This document shows positions 47,502 to 61,715 of a stretch of DNA of 64,000 nt, one piece after another. The translations under genes were made by a program, and so were the position numbers. The stretch is from Paramecium tetraurelia (lineage: Eukaryota; Ciliophora; Oligohymenophorea; Peniculida; Parameciidae), in contig NW_001798967.1 of assembly GCF_000165425.1 (NCBI RefSeq), positions 345,657 to 409,656 of the forward strand, written 5' to 3'. Positions within the stretch are counted from its first letter, which is position 1. Each line of letters opens with the position of its first letter. The notes beneath the pieces were generated by a model. The model was not told the DNA's origin and ran no database searches. It was given only the letters and a program-made list of their open reading frames with translations.

Positions 47502-48276
47502 TCAATTCTTCCCTTTTTTTTGTTTTTTTGATCTAGCAACATCCACAATATTCTTTGTTGGGGTTGATTGTGTAGTACTACTAAATTAAGAGGGACAGAT
47601 TTATTTTTCAGGAGTAGATGAAGTATCATTATTATGATTATTGTTGTTGTTATGATCATGAAACTCTTTCATGATTTATTCAAAAGTATTTCTTAGTTTT
47701 TAAGCTAGTTTTTAGTTTTTTTAGTTTAATTTCTTTTTATGCATTTCTAATTCTTATTAATCCTTTCTTAGATCATTAATAATATGATTAGTATTCTAAT
47801 AAAAGGAAATGGATTTATTAATTTCAATAGTTGATAATTATGATATTTGTGTATTTTACAAATCAATCTTCTAATCCACTTTTTGATTAAATTCATTAAC
47901 ATAAGTTAAAAAATCCAGTTTTTCATTGTTTATCTCTTACTTAATTTATTCTTTGTAATCTGTCAATTTCTAAATTAAATTATTCATGCAATTATCAAAT
48001 TATTGATCTACCTTCTCTGAATTATTGCATATTGGCTAAATCGACACGGATGCCAATTTTTCTATCTTACCTTTCAATTCAACTTCGAACTCTGATATTA
48101 ATCTTCTATGATGAGAGCCAAAATCATTTGGTACGTGAAATTCCAAAAAACAATCGGCACAACCTACATCTAAGATATTTTCCAGTACCTATCTTTTATT
48201 CCTGATCACAGTGTTTGTCTAAGCAGATGTATTTAATTCTTTGACAATCATGGTGTTTAATTCTGCACTAATTCAT
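47502..48276 (-). CDS. Zinc-binding (B-box-like) coiled-coil protein
   Basis: 251 residues with one 19-nt intron (GTACTGGAAAATATCTTAG), exact. The N-terminal 55 residues contain ordered Cys/His pairs: CRIKHHDC, YICLDKHC, then after the intron GCADCFLEFH and GSHHRR. The spacing resembles a B-box zinc finger (C-x2-3-H ... C-x2-C ... H-x-H) as in TRIM proteins. A coiled coil follows (FEVELKGKIEKLASV, FNQKVDWKIDLQNTQISQ), the usual B-box partner. The tail is Lys-rich. An alternative start at 48251 without the intron is also open, but it loses the Cys/His pairs, so the 48276 start is preferred. The role may be scaffolding or ubiquitin-related; there is no RING. Confidence 0.7.
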
Positions 48277-48312
48277 ATATAAATTAAAATAATTAGCGCC
48301 AAATATAATTAA

Positions 48313-49945
48313 TCAATTCCTATACTGTCTCTATATTTGACCATCAGGATAAACTATATCTACATTTCCATTTGGATATTCGATTTACTTTACTTTTTAA
48401 CTATTAATCTTTTATATTATCCCATCACTGAAGAAAGTCTACTCTTCACCACTGGCATTTATGTACTTTTCAGTTCCATCTCCAAATCTAATTTCTTTCG
48501 TGCCATCATTAAAATGAATTTCGATCTATTAATTGGAAAAACGATAAATCTAAAAATCTATCTAAATATAATACATTTGGTCCATTGGCAATTGTAATTT
48601 GAGTCGTACTTGCATCAGCAAAATAATATATTACTGTTCCATTGGGTAAAGTCTGCTTTACATCTTTATTGGTAAAGTGAACTACAACATATCCATCAGG
48701 AAATACTTCCCTCTTAACTCCATTATGGAAAACTACCTCTTTTTTACCATTAGAATATTGTCTAGATATTTTACCATCAGGACCAACATTTTGATTAATT
48801 ATTTTTGAAGGAACATCCTTATTCTTTCTATAACCCTGATAAAAACGATTTTAATCATAATTAAATTCCTATTCCGAAATCAAACTATTGATATTTTTTA
48901 TTGTAAATGGGATACCTTCATCCTACATTTCTACTAAATCATATTTCTTAGTATTTTATTATTACAAATTTCTTTTTTATTTTTCCTATCTATAATCATT
49001 CTCCTCTTAACTATCATCACTCAGGTCATCATTTTATTATTCCTCATCATTATCGTTATCATAATCGTTTTCATCATCTGATTCTTATTTCCTATATTCC
49101 TATATTGATTATTTATGTTTTATTTATTGTTCCTCCACAAAACTGTTTGGGCTTTGTCTTCTATTCTTTTATTGTGGTACCTCTTTCTTTTAAGAAAGTC
49201 CAGAAACACTGGGTTTCAATTAAATTTATTAGGATTTGCTTTATTAAATTGTTGCTTAAGAGTTTGGTCTCTTCTATTCTAACAATCTAAGTTCTAAGGC
49301 TTTTACCTCAGCCTACAATTCTTAGTTTCTTTATGATAATTCTTCATTCTATTTCTTTAATCTATCATAGGATAACTTATTCTTTTGATCTTTTTATTTC
49401 TATTCTTCTGTTAATTTTTAAACCTACTATTTTAATAATTCTATTTCTTCTCGTTCTTTTCTATTGGGCAAATTTTATATCGTTTTTTGTTGCCTTTCTT
49501 ACACTCTTTTTTCCCTTAGCATTTTTTTTTTCTCTTCTTCCTTCCATTCTTCTAATTCATGTTTTTCTATTTCTTTTTACTTCTCCCACTCTTCTCTCTC
49601 TCTTTGTAATTATTTCAATTAATCATCACATTTCACTTTAGCTTTCTTAACCTTTTCATTTTCACTCTTAAATTTAGCAATTTCAGCATTTAAATTATCA
49701 ATCTTGTCTTATACATATTTCCTTACGATTTCTTCTTCAGATTCTTGAGGTTAAGGTTTCTCTTATTTTTTTTCTTTTCCATCTTTTTCCTTTTTTAATC
49801 CAAAATAGGAGGTTGCAATCTTGGATTATTTAGGAGGTTCATCATTCCAATCTTCATTATCATCAAATTAATATTCTTAATATGAGTCTTGATGATTTTC
49901 AGATTCTTCTTTTTGTTTGAGAGGTTTTTATTATATTTATTATTG

Positions 49946-49982
<37 letters not shown>

Positions 49983-51651
49983 TACTTAGGAGGCTATTAT
50001 TATTTAGGTTATTCCTTTGATAAATCCTATTTTTTTTGTCTTTATTAGACTTCTTTCTATTCTTACTTAAATTCAACTTTTTATTATTATTATATTTTTT
50101 AAGGTTTAAATTAATTGCTTTAATTTTAAATAGGAAGAACCCCTGAAGCATTATTCTCCTTTAAAATTTCAGCATGTTCTTTTTTAGCAATATCAGATCT
50201 TTACTAAGCGTTTGATAAAAATTATCTTGTTCCTTTTTTCAAAAATGCTTTTTTCTTGGCACGCCCTTAATCTTCAAAATTAGCCTCTTCAAGTGGTTTT
50301 TTAAAGTGATTTCTCGGAGGCATTTCATCAAACTCCTGGTTTTTGTTAGATTTAATAGGCATGTCATCAAATGCTGAATTTTTATTGTTTCTAATAGGGA
50401 TCTCATCGAATGCAGAATTTTTATTTGTCTTTATAGGCATATCATCAAATGCTGTGTTTTTATTTGTCTTCACAGGTATTTCATCAAAAGTTTAGTTTTT
50501 ATTTGTCTTTATAGGCATGTCATCAAAGCCTTAATTTTTATTTGTCTTAATAGGAATGTCATCAAAACCTTAATTTTTATTTGTTTTAATGGGTATATCA
50601 TCAAAACCTTAATTTTTATTTGTTTTAATTGGTATGTCATCAAATGCCTGGTTTTTAGCAGGTTTAATTGGAACTTCATCAAAGGAGTTCTTTTTGGTTT
50701 TGATTGTTTAATCTTCATAACCTTTCTTAACAGGTTTAATTGCAATTTCATCGAAATTATTTTAATTTTGCTTTGTGGAAGGGATTGGGACTTCATCAAA
50801 AGGATTAGAATAGTTTGTTCTCTTAATGGGTTAATCTTCAAATTATTTAGATTATTTATGATTTTATTAATTTTGCCATTGTGTTTCTTCTTATTATTTA
50901 GTAAAATCATCTTGTTTCATAGTTCTAATAGGAATGTCATCGAAATTATTGCTTTTTATAGGTTTAATTGGCATTTCATCAAAGGGATTAGATTATTATT
51001 TAAAATCATACTCATCTTATTAATATAAATTATTTTTATTAAAATTGGATCGAATTTATTGTTCATCTTGAGTAGCTTATTTAATTGGTATATCATCAAA
51101 AGCAGGAGTTTTCTTTTATGGTTATTTTTGTTATTTATTGTACATGTCTTCATTATCTGATTAATCAAAATTTTGAATTTATTATTTAGTTGATCTCTGA
51201 TCTCCATATTCATTGAGTCTATGTTAGCGTTGTTTTTGATCTTATTTATTTTTATATTAATTGAACAGTTCATTATCTGGCAAAGTATAATCATGAAACT
51301 CATTTCTGTAATTCGAAGTTACTTAAATATCATCAAAGTGAAGTTATCTATTGGTGTTTACGTTGGTTTCCTACTTAATACTAATAATTACTTCTTAGTA
51401 TTTGGATGGATTATAGTTATGGATGAATTAGGATGACTATTATAATTAACATTCTTCAGGTTTCATTTGGTTGTAGAATTAATTCATATCATTAACTTTG
51501 TTATGGTAAAACTTTTCTAAATCAAAACCTTGACATAAGAAAATCAAATACCAGAAGATTGGGTTTGCATCATTTACATCATTTGCTGTTGAAACATTTT
51601 CATCATACTCTGCATCATGACATCGTTGGGATTGATGTTTTGATTTGTCAT
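48313..51651 (-). CDS. SAS-4/CPAP (CENPJ) homologue with TCP10-C domain
   Basis: 1,096 residues with introns of 23 nt (near the start) and 25 nt (near the C-terminus), exact. SAS-4/CPAP builds centriolar and basal-body microtubules. The C-terminal 190 residues are the TCP10_C/G-box: GPDGKISRQYSNGKKEVVF, FPDGYVVVHFTNKDVKQTLP, GTVIYYFADASTTQI, IHFNDGTKEIRFGDGTEKY and YPNGNVDIVYPDGQIQRQY, with the typical recurring PDG/NG turns. Preceding it is a coiled coil (EREEIELLKQQVQKL). The N-terminal half is unlike animal CPAP: about 17 copies of F-D-[DE]-x-P-[IV]-K, the best ten in a 14-residue tandem, followed by a polyQ tract at 49935-49985. The N-terminus is Met-rich (DVMMQSMMKMFQQQMMQMMQ). The tubulin-binding PN2-3 motif was not found. 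Confidence 0.85.
50300..50720 (-). repeat. 42-bp coding tandem repeat in the SAS-4 homologue
   Basis: About ten consecutive 42-bp units, each coding for 14 residues of the type NKNxxFDDxPIKT (for example GFDDIPIKTNKNQ, AFDEIPIRNNKNS). Degenerate copies extend to about 51110. Neighbouring units are nearly identical at the DNA level, which suggests recent unequal exchange. Confidence 0.85.
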
Positions 51652-51735
51652 TTCATTTTAGAAAATTTGTTAGCCAAAATTGCTTCGTTGTTATTGCATT
51701 TGGAAATTGAATTCAAATTTTAACAATTAATAACT

Positions 51736-53247
51736 TCAAAATTAACTCCAAAATTCAAATAGAAATTAGGCTTGGTGATCATTTTAAATCTTTTTCAACT
51801 TATCACAATGTTGTAAGGCTTCCTTAACGATCTCACTGGATTTGCTAGCATCAATCAACTTTTGAGTGCGTAGTTTGAATTAAAATAAATATAATATTTG
51901 AATATATGGGAATCTATCGCATAATTTTATATAATACCTATTCTCTTTCTCTTCTTCAATAACCTACTTGATGAAGTCTATATTCTCATCAAGATATTTA
52001 TTAATTTCATGTATTGCCCCTTAAAACTCTTATTAAATAGTATTAGTTTATTTAAATCCTTCATTATCGAATGTTACATCGATTTCACTTGGAATTAGAA
52101 ATTTGGAGAACTCATCTTCACTAATCATTGTATCTAAAGCTCCATTTTAATATATTTAATTAAGAATCCTTATTTTTAAGTTATTTAGTTATTGTTCTTC
52201 AAAAGTAATAATAACATTAATGCCTTCCACTTTCACATTGATAATTTTGAGAGCATTTTCGTTATTAAACAGTTCAAAGGAGTTCTCCACATTAGTTATT
52301 GCCCTGTTAAATTATAATGTGACTGAATTATTTGAAATCTTTTCGACTTTTGTTACACCAAAGGGTTAAACAACACCAACTAGCCATCTGTGATATAAAA
52401 AAACACCGTGTTCTTTTGGTTGTATATAAATTGCTTATTAAATTAGTTCTGTTTCTTCTTTCAATCTATCATAAGGCAAAGGTAGTAAACCTAAAATTTT
52501 ATCAGATTTAATTCTCTCAATGATATTTTCAGGTTAATTGTAGTTTTTCATAAAAAATTTGCTTCTGAAGTGATAAGCCGAAAAATTACTAAAGTTTTAT
52601 TCAATCTAAATAGTATTATTAATAAATATACCTTTTTCTTAGTAAATTCATCTTCTCTTCCAAAAGCACAAATTGATGATAACCAATTTCTATAATTCCA
52701 AACATGAAAATTACGTTCGTCTCTGTCTAACATTTTGCTGCATAATTCATATTCCTGTTTGATGGCTTCTATCAATTTAAGTTAGTTATCTTAATTACTT
52801 TATAATAAGATTAATTAAATACATTGAACTAATGAGCTAATCTATTTCTTAGCTTCTTAAAACCATCCATTATCTATGAGTCCAAAGAGTGTATGATTTT
52901 GGATGCTATTTTAGTAATATAGCTATGAGCATAAACTCAGATTGAATCAATTTGACTAACTACTTATATGCATCTATGCTTTTTGATTCTGTAAGTAATC
53001 CTCCTAAATGATCAAACTTTGTTTAAAGCACCTCTCTTCTGTAATTATAAATAGTAGCAATTTCAGGACATAACTTAGCCATAAGTTCTGAAAAAGCTAA
53101 TTGATCTTCAGGTTAATTCACTTGATTTTTTCTCACTTTAAAAAAATAGTCTAAAGAATCTAATATCTATTGTCCTTTTTCTGCTCTTTGCTTTATCTCT
53201 TCTTCAGACAATATTTCAGTCCTTGATTTAGATTAACCATGCATCAT
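51736..53247 (-). CDS. RABGGTA: Rab geranylgeranyltransferase alpha subunit
   Basis: 478 residues with introns of 25, 26 and 24 nt, exact. With the beta subunit and REP it adds geranylgeranyl groups to Rab GTPases. PFTA repeats seen: IYNYRREVLQTKF, SYTLWTHRQWMVL, ERNFHVWNYRNWLSSI, AYHFRSKFFM and VFLYHRWLVGVV, with the conserved W-x-x-R pattern. After the fifth repeat comes a beta-rich stretch (KVEKISNNSVTLQFNRAITN, NVKVEGINVIITFEE), where mammalian RABGGTA carries an Ig-like domain. A helical C-terminus follows. Start: two adjacent ATG codons (53247 and 53244). The gene stands 84 bp upstream of the SAS-4 homologue and 45 bp downstream of BUD23 on the same strand. Confidence 0.9.
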
Positions 53248-53292
53248 CTTTTATCAGAATATATAAAATTAAATAAAATAATTTAAAATACA

Positions 53293-54207
53293 TCATTTGA
53301 ATAAGCCTAGATTATTTCTTTTTCTTCCTGTGTATTTGGTAGTCTTTTTAATTTTCCTACCTAATCTAGCCTATTTTTCTTTTCTCTTAATAATCCATAA
53401 TTTAGATTTTTCATTTACATTCTTTTATTTTTTTTATTTCCTAATTTTCTTTTATTATCTTCCAATAACTTTAACTTTTTCATCATCTGATTCTTCAACT
53501 AATCCTTAAATAACATCCATAGTCTTTTTGGATGATTATCCTCCTAATTGTACAACTAGATAAAGCTTTTTGGCTTTAGCAGAATTAGGATAGTCAACAA
53601 CAATGTCACCACTAAAACCTAATTACATAACTCTTCTTTAGAATACCTGCTCTTAAAGCGGCACTAGTAATCATATTTATTTATTCGTTGTTCTCTGGAT
53701 AGAATTGAAAAACTCCCCTTCCATTATTTTTTAAGCAGTTTCTAAGAGATTCAAAGAAAACAGTGCATCTTCTATATGGGTTTTCTGATTTCTTAAAACT
53801 CACGCATAACCATTAAATAACAGAAATTGAAATAGCAGCATCAAAGACTCCTGGTCTAAATTTAAAACCTTGTCCAATATCGCATAATAATAATTCCCCT
53901 TCTGTCTTTTCTTATTGAGCTACATTCAACATTGATTCTGAAATATCTAATCCTACCCAATTCACCCCTTCTTATGTTAGATAAAACCCTGAAATTCCAG
54001 AACCACACCCAATATCAAGTACTAAACTGCATTCATCTAGATTTAGATCCAATAATTAGATAGCTCTTTCACTTAATTAAGTTTGAATATTGATAATTCT
54101 ATTGCAATTAGTATATTTAACACTTTCCTATTGATTATAATACTAGAGGATGACTACATGATGATACTTACTAGATTTGGTGGTAATTGTGATTCTGGTC
54201 GTGACAT
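53293..54207 (-). CDS. BUD23: 18S rRNA (guanine-N7)-methyltransferase BUD23
   Basis: 285 residues with introns of 29 nt (GTAAGTATCA...CCTCTAG) and 28 nt (GTATTCTAAA...AATTAG), exact. BUD23, with its partner TRMT112, methylates a guanine in 18S rRNA during 40S maturation. Seen: the start MSRPESQLPPNLYYN (family-typical), SAM-binding motif I LVLDIGCGSGISGFYL, motif II VGLDISESML, CDIGQGFKFRPGVFDAAISI followed by VIQWLC, GRGVFQFYPENNEQINMI, and the C-terminal lysine-rich BUD23 extension with RLGRKIKKTTKYTGRKR. The whole set matches, and the length is normal. Confidence 0.95.
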
Positions 54208-54248
54208 TAATTTTATAAATTAATATTATAATTCAATGATTTATATTC

Positions 54249-55733
<1,485 letters not shown>

Positions 55734-56127
55734 CGCACTCAATTTCCTTTTATTGCTATTTGCATTAACAAGCACCCATCTATAAATCAATTAATAAACA
55801 AACAAATTATCAAAAATCTTGATTTTATAAGTCAAATTAATAAATTATTTTTATATTATAAATTCAATTGGGAATAATTATTTTAATAGATATATTAAAA
55901 AATTTACTACCTCAATAAATCTTACATTATTTATGCATGTATTCAATTAAACTATAATATAATTGCTTTCTTATTTTTTATATCGGTTAATTCTAAATAA
56001 ATAAACTTTAAACCTTAACTAATTACCACATAAGTATAATTTTAAAGAACAAAAATAGTAAGCATCCTTTATAATTAATTCAAAAATCTCAAATTATTAT
56101 ATATATGATATATCTCAATATAAAAAT
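55734..56127. other. Intergenic
   Basis: About 390 bp of A+T-rich sequence holding the CDPK promoter. Nothing else recognised. Confidence 0.5.
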
Positions 56128-57795
56128 TCAAAGGTTTTACTATTCTTATTATTTTTCATCTTGTTCGAGTTCCTCAAGCTTTCTCTTTAATTATGTCACA
56201 GTATTCATCATAAAATCAAAAGAAATCTTTGATTAATCTAAAGTAGATCTTGATGATTTGGATTACATTGATTTATTTGTTGAAATGTTTAAACCTTATT
56301 TATTGAGATAAATCTATTATAAAATAAGATAATACTCTTTAAGTGCTTGGAATCTTTAATTTGAGTTGATTTATTTGACCTGTGGACTATCTTTATAATT
56401 AAAAATATTTATTTGAAAGGGTTGTACTAGGAATCACAGTTTATGGAGGCTATTAATTAGACTGATTGGTTTATTGTGATTATTGAGTTTATTGTTATTT
56501 TTTAGCTGTATAGATAGATGGTTGCGATGCCTTTTGAGGAGTTTACTCAATTTATTTGGTTCCAATTTCTTAGTGAGTTAAATTTTAAGATTTTCTTGAC
56601 AAACGCTTTTATTTTTCAATGGGTAATTCTGATATTGAAGGGAGATTTGGCAATTAATTGAAGGTTATTCTATTAACATTCAAACTTGTATTAGATAAAA
56701 GAAGTTTCTCCTTTTCATTCTCTTCTTTAGCATTAACCAGCTTTCTTAATTTTTAAGACATCAAATCTCTAAAATAGATTATTAAATTCTTACGCTTTTC
56801 TTTCAAATTAAGTTTATTCACACTATTATGTATATTATAAAAAGCAATCCAAACAAACTTAGGTGGTTAAGTCTTTCCAACTTTAATTTTATTATAATTA
56901 TTAATATTTTTCTTCATTAATTTTACCCCAAACTTTGAGAATCAAAGGAGGAATATGATTAAAATTAAACTTTTAATCCTCTTATTCTTCATTCAATAAT
57001 TAAACTAACTCTTTAATTTATGTATATAATTCATTTTCTGTTAGTTTATTTTAGCAGATCTTTTTCTTTTCAATTAAAATATTATTTGAGTTATTATCAT
57101 TCTGAAATTCATTCTAAACCTCATATTCTAAATGTCATAATGATTATTACCTTCTTTAAGGTTTTATTTTTACCTCACTCTAATGTTTCTGGAAAAAGTG
57201 ACTTTAGGAATTTATTAATCTTATTTCTATTTCATCTTTTCTAATTCTTCAGGCAACCTAGTAAAATCTTTCTTCACTAAATTCTTATATTTTAAATTAA
57301 TACTTATTTAAAGCTTTCAATAATAAATTGTAATTTCAATTGATATAGTTAATGAGAAAATCTATCACAATTGCTACAGATATTTTTAAATTAATATAAT
57401 AGAGACTGCATTTCACCTTAATTATTTATTTTAATAACAGTCTAAGCCTATTCCTTGGCAAAAGACACTGGTTCTTGATCTTTTCTTAAAACCCTAAAAA
57501 TAGGAGAAAACACTCTTTGCTATTGCATTATATCATTAAACTTATCCTTCACCTTAATATTAGTACAAAAAAGCAACCATATCCTATTTTCATAATCAAC
57601 CTTAAAATATAGGACCATTCTTATTATTTAAATGTTCCCTCCTGACACTTCTAAAATGTGTTTTACTATATTCACACATAATTATTCTAAATCTGCACTT
57701 AATAAAGGAGAATTGATTGAGTCTGCTTGTATTAAATATTCTGGTCCATCAAAAGTAGCAACTCTTTCAACTTGAGTCTTCCTTGTATCGTTCAT
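56128..57795 (-). CDS. Uncharacterised protein, basic tail
   Basis: A model of 518 residues needs introns of 20 nt (GTGAAGAAAG...TACTAG, unusual donor), 23 nt, 46 nt (GTAAAATTAA...TTAAAG) and 22 nt; the sum is exact. The N-terminus looks globular (VERVATFDGPEYLIQADSIN, NIVKHILEVSGGNIQIIRMV, YENRIWLLFCTNIKVKDKF). The middle contains NICSNCDRFSHQL and PPKFVWIAFYNIHNSVNKLN. The end is Ser/Gln/Lys-rich and then helical (MMNTVTQLKRKLEELEQDEK). No domain recognised. The unusual introns make internal boundaries uncertain. Confidence 0.55.
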
Positions 57796-57983
57796 TTTAT
57801 TGATATTTGTCTTCCTCATAACCAGGCAGAATTATGGAGACCACGTGACTTTAATCAAAGAGTTCTAATCGTTTTTTGGGTATATAAATCTTGTATATTT
57901 AAGATTCATACTTTTATAGGACTAAATTTAAGTCTTTCTCTCTCTAATGAAGAAATATTATAAAATTCTCATAATCCAAATAC

Positions 57984-58319
57984 TCAAATGTAATAATCTC
58001 TTGTTATTTGCTTTGCATCTGAAGTATATATATAATTTTAAATTATACCTGACTTGTCATTAATTAAGCCACTGTATTCTCCTGGTTAAATGAACTTTCA
58101 ACTTGATCTATAAATACTCTCTCTTTAGTTTTCCTGATAATTTACCCATCCGATACAGTAAAATATCCTTAAATTATTATGCTATTTACTAAAGTATGGC
58201 TAAGCCCAACGATAAATGATTGAATCTGCAACAAAAATTCCATCACAACTATGTCCAGTCTTCGGATTTTTTTTCCATATATGAAAGAATAACCACTCTG
58301 TACATGTTCCCAATTTCAT
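57984..58319 (-). CDS. Small uncharacterised protein or C-terminal exon
   Basis: 104 residues with one 21-nt intron (GTTGAAAGTT...AACCAG), exact. Text looks protein-like: MKLGTCTEWLFFHIWKKNPK, HSCDGIFVADSIIYRWAQPY, LRIFYCIGWVNYQENQRES, EYSGLINDKSGIIQNYIYTS, ending QITRDYYI. Trp, Cys and Gly content is well above background. An ATG upstream at about 58361 opens another frame that could be a first exon. No family recognised. Confidence 0.45.
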
Positions 58320-58693
58320 AAATAACAATCTAATTTATTTATAATATTAATCTGTTTCGACATTACAATTAATAATCTTAAATTATATAAATATGTGATA
58401 TTAATAGCTTTTGGGTTGCTTAATAATACATTATTTTATTAGAAACAATAAAGTCCTTTATGTAAGTTAATTATGCATTACTCTTTTTAACAATCCAAAA
58501 ATATACAAATCTATATTTGTCTTTACAATTACAACCCAAATAGATCGAATCTAATATGCAAAAATAGATTCAAATCTAATCATAATAAATGATTTATAAT
58601 AATGTTTAATCAAATAATATTCAAAATTACTTATTAATTTACTTTAGAAGATCTTCCATTGCTTAATTATGAGTCGCTAAACCTTATTTGTAA
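58320..58693. other. Intergenic
   Basis: About 370 bp between two minus-strand genes. A+T-rich; no convincing gene, apart from a possible short first exon for the gene at 57984-58319. Confidence 0.4.
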
Positions 58694-61600
58694 TCATTAC
58701 AAAGATTTTTTACAAGCTAATTAATATTTCTTAAATTATACTTAGAACACATCATTAAATTATTATCCATCCTCTTCTTGCACTTCATTAATTTACAGTT
58801 TTAGTTTTAATAACTTTTCAGTAATGTCTTAAATAATTATTTTATTTTATACCTGTTAGCAATTTCTCAATATTTGAAACTGATTCTATATACTTGTCCA
58901 CTTCTTATTATAATTTATTATCCAATTCATCAAGTTTTTAAACTAAACCTTGTATTTATTAATCATCATCTCCATTCCCTCCCTTTTTCTTTTTGAGTTT
59001 ATTTAAATCATCCTGACTTTTGGCGATTTATTTTTCTAAATCTGATCTTCTTTTATCGCTTTAAGTAGATTCCTTTTCCAAATTATCTAGTATTGGTTTT
59101 TATTCTTAAATAAACTTTCTCAATTTATCAATTTCTCCTTTTATATCATCCTTCTTCAATTACTGATTTTCTTTTTATAATTGATCTATTTATTTTTATT
59201 TTTCTTTAATTTCATCCTCTTATTACTTGGCTTACTCTTTAAGATTTTATACCTGAGTATCCAGAGCATTGCATTCATCATCTAAATCCTTATTTTCTTT
59301 CTCTTTTTATTTTAATTGACTATTAGCTTTATCCAAATCTTTCTTTGCCTAATTTTACGCTTAAATGGCATTTTTAGCATCTTGTTCTGCTTTTTATAAT
59401 TTATTTTTAACTGCCTCTGGGTCTAATTAAGCTATTTGTTTTTCAGCTTAAGCTAATTTGTTTTAGGTATCTTTTAATTGTTTTTTCAAATCATTCAAGT
59501 TTTACAATTCTTATTTTAATTTTTCAGCCTCATTAATAGCTGCTTGTCTTTATTAATCTAAGTGATCACATTCGGCATCCAAATCTTTTACCTATTTTTC
59601 TAAGTCCTTTCTTTATTAATCCTTATCTTTTTGCTCTTTTTATTCTTTTTATTTCTACTCTTTTAGTTTATTTAATTCATTTTATACTTTAGTTAATTAA
59701 TCTTCTTTTTATTTTAGTTATTATTAGGCTTTATTTAATTCATCATTGAGTCTGTTAATTTCTGAGTTTTCTTGTTATTCCTTTATTTTTTATTAGAGTT
59801 TTGCATCTAGATCATCACATTCCTTATTCAGATTATTAACTTCATTTTATAGATTTTTCTTCTCTTTTTCTTGTTCTTTAATTTAATCCTTCAATTACTT
59901 AATTTCATTTTATGCATCCTATAGTTAATTTTTCAATTAATCCTAAGTCTTATTCTATTTCTACTCAGTATTGTTAATTTAATCTTATAATTTTTAATTT
60001 TGTTTTTTTGACTCATTTAATTATTTATTTAAATCATTATTATTTTATTGCAATTGTTTATTTTCTTATTACTTACTTTAATTATCTTACTTTTATTTTT
60101 CTAAATTCTCTTATAATTTTTAAATATCTTTAGCTTGTTAATCTATTTATTTCTATTTTTAGTTAATTTCTTTATTTAATTAATTAATTTAATCATTTAA
60201 TGAATTAATTTCTTTTTATAATTCTTTATTTTCTTACTCATATTCATCTAAATCCTTATTTAATTGTTCTGCATTATTGTGCTTATCATTCAATTCTTTT
60301 TATGCTTTCACTAAATCTTTTTATTATTGCAATGCCTTCTCTTCAGCCTAATTGAACTTTTAATGTAAATTATTGTTATCTTAAATTAAATTTTATTTTT
60401 CTTTATTCAAATCTTTGATTTCTTTTTCAAGATCTTTAATTTAATTCTGTTAATCTTTAACCTTTTATTCTAAGTCAGCAATTTTTTAATCCAATTGATC
60501 CAACTCTTCATTAGCAGCGTTAATTTATTTTGCCTATTCATCATTTTTATCCTTCAATGTCTTATTATTTTTGTCCAAAGTAGCAGTTTTCTTAAGTTCC
60601 GCATCTAATTTCCTCTAAACATCTTTAACTTCTCTATCTCTCTTATTATCAGCGTCTTTAAGTTCTTTTTGTAATTATGATATTTATTTATTCTACGCCT
60701 CCAGTTAATTGGCCTTATTAGAATTGTCCTTTTCAAGTTGATCTATATTGTGATCTTTTTCATCTTCAGTTGCCTTAGCATTATTTAGCAACTCTTTGAT
60801 TTGTTTTTCATATTAATTCATTTGATCTTACAATTATTTTTCAAGCTCTTAAATGTATTAAGCCAATTGTTTAATTTTGGCTTGAGCATCATTATATTGT
60901 CCTTCATAGTTTTATACTCTTTACAAATCTTCAGCAAAGAATTACAATTGATCTTTGAGGGAATCTATTTCTGCCTGCTTCTCTTAAAGTAGTTTATAAT
61001 ATTGGTCATTCTATGTAACAATAACTTAGTTATCGTGCTACATTTCTGCCAATTTAGCAAGGGTGTCATTGATGATTTCTTATTATCTATTAATTTCTCC
61101 ATCTTTTAATTTGATGATCTTCTCTTTGCCTACTATAAATCTTTCTCTATCATTAACTGAATTTCTCAAATATTAAGCCTCCTTCTGTAAAGTGCTAATT
61201 TGGTTAGCCTGATTCAAGGTATTTCTTTGTTCTACTTCCAACATCTATCCTAGACTTTGTAGTTGTTCATCCATAACTTATTTACTAAGATATGCGTCAT
61301 CCAACTTGGTTTGCAAAATTTACAATTCGTTTTTTAAATTAGCATTTTCTGCCAATGCCAGTTGCAATTCTCCATTTCTGGATCTTGATTTTACAATTTC
61401 ATCATTAGCATTTTGTGATTTCAGTTCGGCTATCTCTTTATCTTTACCTATTACAACTGATTTAAGAAATTCGGCTTAGTCTTGAGTTTCTTTCAAAAGT
61501 TCTGAGTATTCGTAATTTTCCTCTTTGAGAAGATTGATTTCGGACTCGTATGTCTCCTTCATTTTTTCAGCTTCTTGCTGAAGCCTTTCAATTTCGTCGC

Positions 61601-61715
61601 TTGGATTAACTTTTAACTTCAATGCTCTTATTTCATTATCCTTCATCATCAAACTTAGTTTGAGCCTGGATATCTCATCTGATTGTTTTTCCGGTTCTGG
61701 AGATTAATTACTCAT
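58694..61715 (-). CDS. Long coiled-coil protein, 998 residues
   Basis: One 25-nt intron near the 3' end (GTATAAAATA...TTTAAG) gives exactly 999 codons. Nearly the whole protein is heptad coiled coil, starting SNQSPEPEKQSDEISRLKLS and continuing through repeats such as EETKLDDAYLSKQVMDEQLQ, KQISQLQKELKDADNKRDRE and ECDALDAQVQNLKEQAKQQ. Near the C-terminus a Lys/Gly/Asp-rich break (KKKKGGNGDDDQQ) interrupts the rod, and the last 100 residues are helical (EVDKYIESVSNIEKLL). No enzymatic domain. Likely a structural or tethering protein. It shares a 25-bp divergent upstream region with the TALE homeobox gene. Confidence 0.85.

Noticed and set aside
49937-49985. TTA/TAT trinucleotide microsatellite taken alone
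   Set aside because: It is the polyGln tract of the SAS-4 homologue in the coding frame, so not a free-standing repeat element.
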